From JAWKJY01 sp041393535 (GTDB taxonomy: Bacteria > Actinomycetota > Thermoleophilia > Gaiellales > Gaiellaceae), in assembly GCA_041393535.1 (NCBI GenBank), contig JAWKJY010000011.1:59245-123244 (forward strand): a stretch of 64,000 nt of DNA, given 5' to 3'. Within the stretch, counting starts at the first letter, position 1, and each line of letters opens with the position of its first letter. A program made the translations under genes and the position numbers. Shown one piece after another: positions 62,543 through 64,000 of the stretch. The notes beneath the pieces were generated by a model that was given only the letters and a program-made list of their open reading frames with translations, ran no database searches and was not told the origin of the DNA.

Positions 62543-64000
62543 ATGGACTCGCTCGAGCTCGCCCTCGCGATCGCCGCCTCGACGCTCGTCGGGGTGCCGC
62601 TCGCGGCGCTCGCGCTCACGTCCCTGCGGATCCATTTGCGTGGTCGAACCACGCACGGCCGCGAGGCCGACGTGATCGTCGTCTTCGGCGCCGCCGTCCG
62701 CGCGGATCTCCCCTCCCCCGAGCTGGGTGCGCGGCTCCGGCACGCAGCCAGTCTGTACCAGCAGGGCCACGCCCGCACGATCCTCTGCAGCGGCGGGCAT
62801 CCGGGCCCGGGCTCCGAGGCCCGTGTCATGCGCAGCGCCCTCGTCGCCCTCGGCGTCCCCGAGCAGGCGATCCTGATCGAGGAGACCGGCAGCTCGACCC
62901 GGCGCACGGTCGAGGCGGTCGAGCGCCTCTCGCACGGGCGCTGGCGCCGCATCCTCGTCGTCTCGTCGCCGTACCACCTCTACCGGATCGAGGGCGAGGC
63001 CCGCCGGCGCGGCCTGCCCGTCGCCGGCAGCGCGCCGCCGGCGACGCCGCTGACCACGCGGCTGCGGCCGCGCGTCCGCGCGCACCTGCGCGAGGTGGCC
63101 GCGGTCTGGTGGTACGCGTTGACGCCGCGCCCGCGCGATCGCCCCACGACTCCGCCCGGCGACCCCGCGCCGGCAGGCGCCCCGACCGACCGGCTCGCCG
63201 TCGTCGTGCTCAGCCTCGCGAACGAGCCCCACCTGGTCGACGCCGTGCGCTCCGTGCTCGCGCAGGACCCGCGCCCCGAGGTGGTGGTCGTCAACTCGGC
63301 GGGCGGCGACCCCGGCTCCACGTTGCGCGCCGCCGGCCTCGACGTCCCGCTCGTCGACGTGCGGGAGCGCCTGCTCCCCGGCGGCGCGCGCAACCGGGGA
63401 ATCGCCGCCACGTCCGCCCCGCTCGTCGCGTTCCTCGCCGCGGACTGCATCGCCGAGCCGGGCTGGGCGGCCGCCCGCATCGCCGCGCACGAGGCGGGCG
63501 CGGACGCGGTCGCAGGCGTCCTCACCCCCGCGCGCCCGCGGACGCGGAGCGCCTGCGCGTCGCACCTCCGGCTCCACCACCGCGCGCGGCCCGAGGCCCC
63601 CGACGACGACCGCGTCCTCGCCATGCTCTCCTACCGTCGTGAGCTGCTCGAGCGGCAGGGGCCGTTCCTCGAGGACGTGCTCGTGGGCGAGGACACCGAC
63701 TACCTCGATCGGCTCGCGCCGGAGCACGTGGTTGCGGTCGCGACGGGCGCCCGCACCGCGCACCGCTACCCGCTGACCGTGCGCGCCCTCCTCGTCGACC
63801 AGCACCGCCGCGGCCGCGCCGCCGTCGACCACCTGCTGACGCAGGGCGACCGCCGCGCCCGCCTCGCCGTCCCGCGGCGGAACCTCGCCAACGTCGGGCT
63901 CGCGCTCGCCCGCGCCCGGGCCGTGCCGGAGCCCGAGGAGCGGCGCGCGCTCCTGCGCGCGACGCCGCTGCTCCTCGTCGGCGCGCTCGCGTGCGCGCTC
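62543..64000 (+). CDS. Fusion: DUF218 (YdcF/ElyC-type) domain + GT2 glycosyltransferase, 3' partial
   Basis: One uninterrupted frame from ATG 62543 to the window end, 486 codons with no stop. An N-terminal membrane helix (LELALAIAASTLVGVPLAALALTSL) is followed by DUF218: ADVIVVFGAAV (about 44), LCSGGHPGPGSEARVM (about 84), IEETGSSTRRTVEA and ILVVSSPYHLYR. From about residue 215 a GT2 domain starts: RLAVVVLSLANEPHLVDAVRSVLAQDPRPEVVVVNSAGGD, GGARNRGIAATSAPLVAFLAADCIAEPGW. DUF218 proteins act in envelope biogenesis. The start lies 14 nt from the divergent nucleotidyltransferase gene. Confidence 0.85.
   Translation, partial: MDSLELALAIAASTLVGVPLAALALTSLRIHLRGRTTHGREADVIVVFGAAVRADLPSPELGARLRHAASLYQQGHARTILCSGGHPGPGSEARVMRSALVALGVPEQAILIEETGSSTRRTVEAVERLSHGRWRRILVVSSPYHLYRIEGEARRRGLPVAGSAPPATPLTTRLRPRVRAHLREVAAVWWYALTPRPRDRPTTPPGDPAPAGAPTDRLAVVVLSLANEPHLVDAVRSVLAQDPRPEVVVVNSAGGDPGSTLRAAGLDVPLVDVRERLLPGGARNRGIAATSAPLVAFLAADCIAEPGWAAARIAAHEAGADAVAGVLTPARPRTRSACASHLRLHHRARPEAPDDDRVLAMLSYRRELLERQGPFLEDVLVGEDTDYLDRLAPEHVVAVATGARTAHRYPLTVRALLVDQHRRGRAAVDHLLTQGDRRARLAVPRRNLANVGLALARARAVPEPEERRALLRATPLLLVGALACAL

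Overview
This window is very G+C-rich bacterial DNA with almost every third codon position G or C, many GTG starts, short intergenic gaps and many 4-nt GTGA/ATGA gene overlaps. The gene content (GlgE/TreS/maltokinase, two multi-domain RsbU-like PP2C phosphatases, UdgX, DUF2795, DUF3618, DUF892 and MgtC proteins) suggests an actinobacterium. My inference, from general resemblance only, is class Thermoleophilia, order Solirubrobacterales. I see no rRNA, tRNA, CRISPR array, IS element or phage block.

Layout. 1-2.4 kb: a PP2C phosphatase (5' end cut by the window) and a STAS anti-anti-sigma factor. 2.4-6.1 kb: MMPL transporter and carboxylate-amine ligase. 6.1-21.3 kb: many small stress-type genes (DUF2795, DUF1360, SDR, two DUF892 four-helix proteins, a second PP2C phosphatase, a lipoprotein, MgtC, two GH13 enzymes, holin-like and DUF3618 membrane proteins, tiny acidic proteins). 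21.3-29.1 kb: a tightly overlapping cluster for ADP-heptose and glycan assembly (two GT9, two further glycosyltransferases of which one is fused to a GmhA-type isomerase, SDR, GmhB, HldE). 29.6-33.9 kb: small membrane protein, topoisomerase IB, UdgX, RibD-like reductase, DUF2795, ferritin-like protein. 34.2-35.3 kb: gene-free, carrying a candidate RNA gene. 35.3-42.4 kb: Hsp20, alcohol dehydrogenase, epimerase, OtsA, MetE-like protein. 42.5-55.7 kb: alpha-glucan and trehalose block, treZ-glgX-treY and glgE-treS-mak-glgB. 55.7-64 kb: Rieske protein, sugar dehydrogenase, and envelope-glycan genes ending in a DUF218-GT2 fusion that runs off the window.

The main unifying signal is regulatory. Twenty places carry a GTTT(C/G)-N13-15-GGG(T/A)A-like promoter, the known recognition pattern of stress sigma factors of the SigB/SigF class, mostly with exactly 14 nt between hexamers. 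PP2C phosphatases and STAS proteins are the classical partner-switching regulators of such sigma factors, so regulators and probable regulon lie together. In most cases the -10 element sits 8-10 nt before the start codon, which predicts leaderless mRNAs. A second candidate system is a small family of intergenic elements (best copies at 6.14 and 34.34 kb) with a shared TAGGCT promoter and a conserved CCCCACCCAG...GGGAGTCC...GGACRYGTCC core, not followed by a same-strand gene, which look like stand-alone RNA genes.

Quality caveat: several clearly conserved genes are broken by single-base indels, with dense clusters at 28.3-29.1 kb and 54.9-62.1 kb. Many are repaired by one base in a short homopolymer, so I read them as probable sequencing or assembly errors rather than genuine pseudogenes.
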